15,777 nucleotides of DNA, taken from positions 1 through 15,777 of the forward strand of contig CANCKV010000017.1 in assembly GCA_947378615.1 (NCBI GenBank), in the 5' to 3' direction. Shown here one piece after another: positions 14,971 to 15,777 of this stretch. A program made the translations under genes and the position numbers. The DNA comes from Chitinophagaceae bacterium (GTDB lineage Bacteria; Bacteroidota; Bacteroidia; Chitinophagales; Chitinophagaceae). Each line of letters begins with the position of its first letter. The stretch's first letter is position 1. The notes under the pieces are model-generated. The model worked only from the letters and a program-made list of their open reading frames with translations, was not told where the DNA came from and made no database searches.

Positions 14971-15777
14971 TTATTCGTATCGTAATGCCACAATTGGATT
15001 GAGTCTTGCTGCCTTCATAGCTGGATAAATTCCGGCAGCCAACCCAACAAGTGAACATATAATAATTCCTGTAGCTACCCATGCCCAAGGAATCACGAAA
15101 CCTGTATGCAAAATGAGACCAAAGAGGTTGCCTACTAAAACGCCTAATATGATTCCGAAGATGGCACCTAATAAACTAATTATCATACTTTCAAACAGAA
15201 ACTGCTGCCTTACATTACGACTTTTTCCTCCGATTGCCTTGATGAGACCCACTTCTTTTGTTCGTTCATTGACAGATACCAACATGATATTCATCAAACC
15301 TATTGCGGCACCAATTAAAGTAATCAATCCAATTGCCCCTGCGCTGCCAGTGATACTGCTGAGGAAACCAATAAACATTTCAGCAAACTTATCACTCTTT
15401 TCTACCACGAAATTATCTTCATCAGTAGGTAAGGTCTTCCTGATATTTCTAAATAAAGCGGTTGTCTCTCCTATTGCTGGATCCAACTGTTGTACACTTT
15501 TCACCATTACCCCAATTGTATATGAGTTAGATGGATTATTGAATCTTGCACCATTATTATAGCTTGTAATGATCACTTCATCCTGCCTCAAAAAGGAGCT
15601 ACTACCCTTACTTGCTAATAAACCAATAACCCTAAATTCCAAGCCACCCACCTGTATCATCTTATCTACACATCTTTCTGCAGATTCATCTCCAAAGAGT
15701 TTGGTGGCTACATTATGCCCTATCAAACAAACATTTCGTCCACTCAATATATCAGGGCCACTAAAATTTCTCCCACT
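14971..15777 (-). CDS. MacB/FtsX-like ABC transporter permease, C-terminal part (window-truncated)
   Basis: The frame is open to the right edge of the window, so only the last 268 residues are visible and the true start lies outside. The visible part begins with the end of the periplasmic core domain (SGRNVCLIGHNVATKLFG, then FRVIGLLASKGSSS). It continues into a FtsX-type permease domain with three membrane segments (around IGLITLIGAAIGLMNIMLVS, SMIISLLGAIFGIILGVLVG and WVATGIIICSLVGLAAGIYP). The conserved NERTKEVGLIKAIGGKSRNV loop and the terminal YPAMKAARLNPIVALRYE are diagnostic of the MacB/lipoprotein-releasing permease superfamily. Such proteins work as dimers with an ATP-binding partner and export peptides, lipoproteins or toxic compounds across the envelope by a mechanotransmission mechanism. 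The substrate is unknown. It is on the same strand as the sigma factor gene but separated by 293 bp with a repeat element, so it is probably a separate transcription unit. Confidence 0.9.
   Translation of the reverse strand, partial: SGRNFSGPDILSGRNVCLIGHNVATKLFGDESAERCVDKMIQVGGLEFRVIGLLASKGSSSFLRQDEVIITSYNNGARFNNPSNSYTIGVMVKSVQQLDPAIGETTALFRNIRKTLPTDEDNFVVEKSDKFAEMFIGFLSSITGSAGAIGLITLIGAAIGLMNIMLVSVNERTKEVGLIKAIGGKSRNVRQQFLFESMIISLLGAIFGIILGVLVGNLFGLILHTGFVIPWAWVATGIIICSLVGLAAGIYPAMKAARLNPIVALRYE

Noticed and set aside
15113..15562. 149-residue plus-strand open frame
   Set aside because: It is fully antisense to the ABC permease, whose FtsX motifs are unmistakable; its composition is that of a complement-strand shadow.

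Overview
The window looks like chromosomal DNA of an AT-rich Bacteroidota. The evidence is a SusC/SusD pair, a FecR-type anti-sigma factor with a DUF4974-like C-terminus, type 9 secretion (T9SS) C-terminal sorting domains, Bacteroidota-style lipoprotein signals and heptanucleotide tandem repeats. The style (STN-type SusC, choice-of-anchor-Q-like beta-helix proteins, CTTCGACAGG dispersed repeats) fits Chitinophagaceae or relatives. That placement is an inference; no marker gene is present.

Layout from left to right. 1-679 has no convincing intact gene. It holds two dispersed-repeat hairpins, a repeat tail shared with the far end of the window, and a 4-copy 21-bp tandem array inside what may be a broken small secreted-protein gene. 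680-1171 (+) is a GNAT acetyltransferase of the phosphinothricin/methionine-sulfoximine type. Everything else is on the minus strand. Read in the direction of transcription: the C-terminal part of a MacB/FtsX-like ABC permease (15777-14971, cut by the window edge); a repeat-bearing intergenic stretch; an ECF sigma factor (from 14677); a FecR-like anti-sigma factor (from 13992); a SusC-like TonB-dependent transporter with an N-terminal STN signalling domain (from 12968); a SusD-like lipoprotein (from 9395); a SusE/F-like, DUF5017-like lipoprotein (from 7743); and two large paralogous parallel beta-helix proteins with signal peptides and T9SS sorting domains (from 6524 and from 3596).

Sigma factor to DUF5017-like gene is tightly packed (gaps of 19, 43, 6 and 17 bp) and reads as one operon. 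The expected logic is Fec-type: ligand binding or transport at SusC/SusD is sensed by the STN domain, passed to the periplasmic part of FecR, and releases the ECF sigma factor to activate the locus. The two beta-helix proteins would be the secreted or surface-attached effectors, probably binding or cleaving an extracellular glycan. The locus has no recognisable classical glycoside hydrolase, so any catalysis would have to come from the beta-helix pair or from genes elsewhere.

The most unusual DNA is the set of tandem arrays. A 15-unit 7-bp array (6550-6654) lies just upstream of the first beta-helix gene. An 11-unit 21-bp array with an 84-bp higher-order period (3898-4128) lies between the two beta-helix genes. 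A 4-unit 21-bp array (434-517) lies near the left end. All three periods are multiples of seven. Several listed minus-strand starts are corrected here, because the longest frames begin at TTG codons that precede well-formed ATG-initiated signal peptides.
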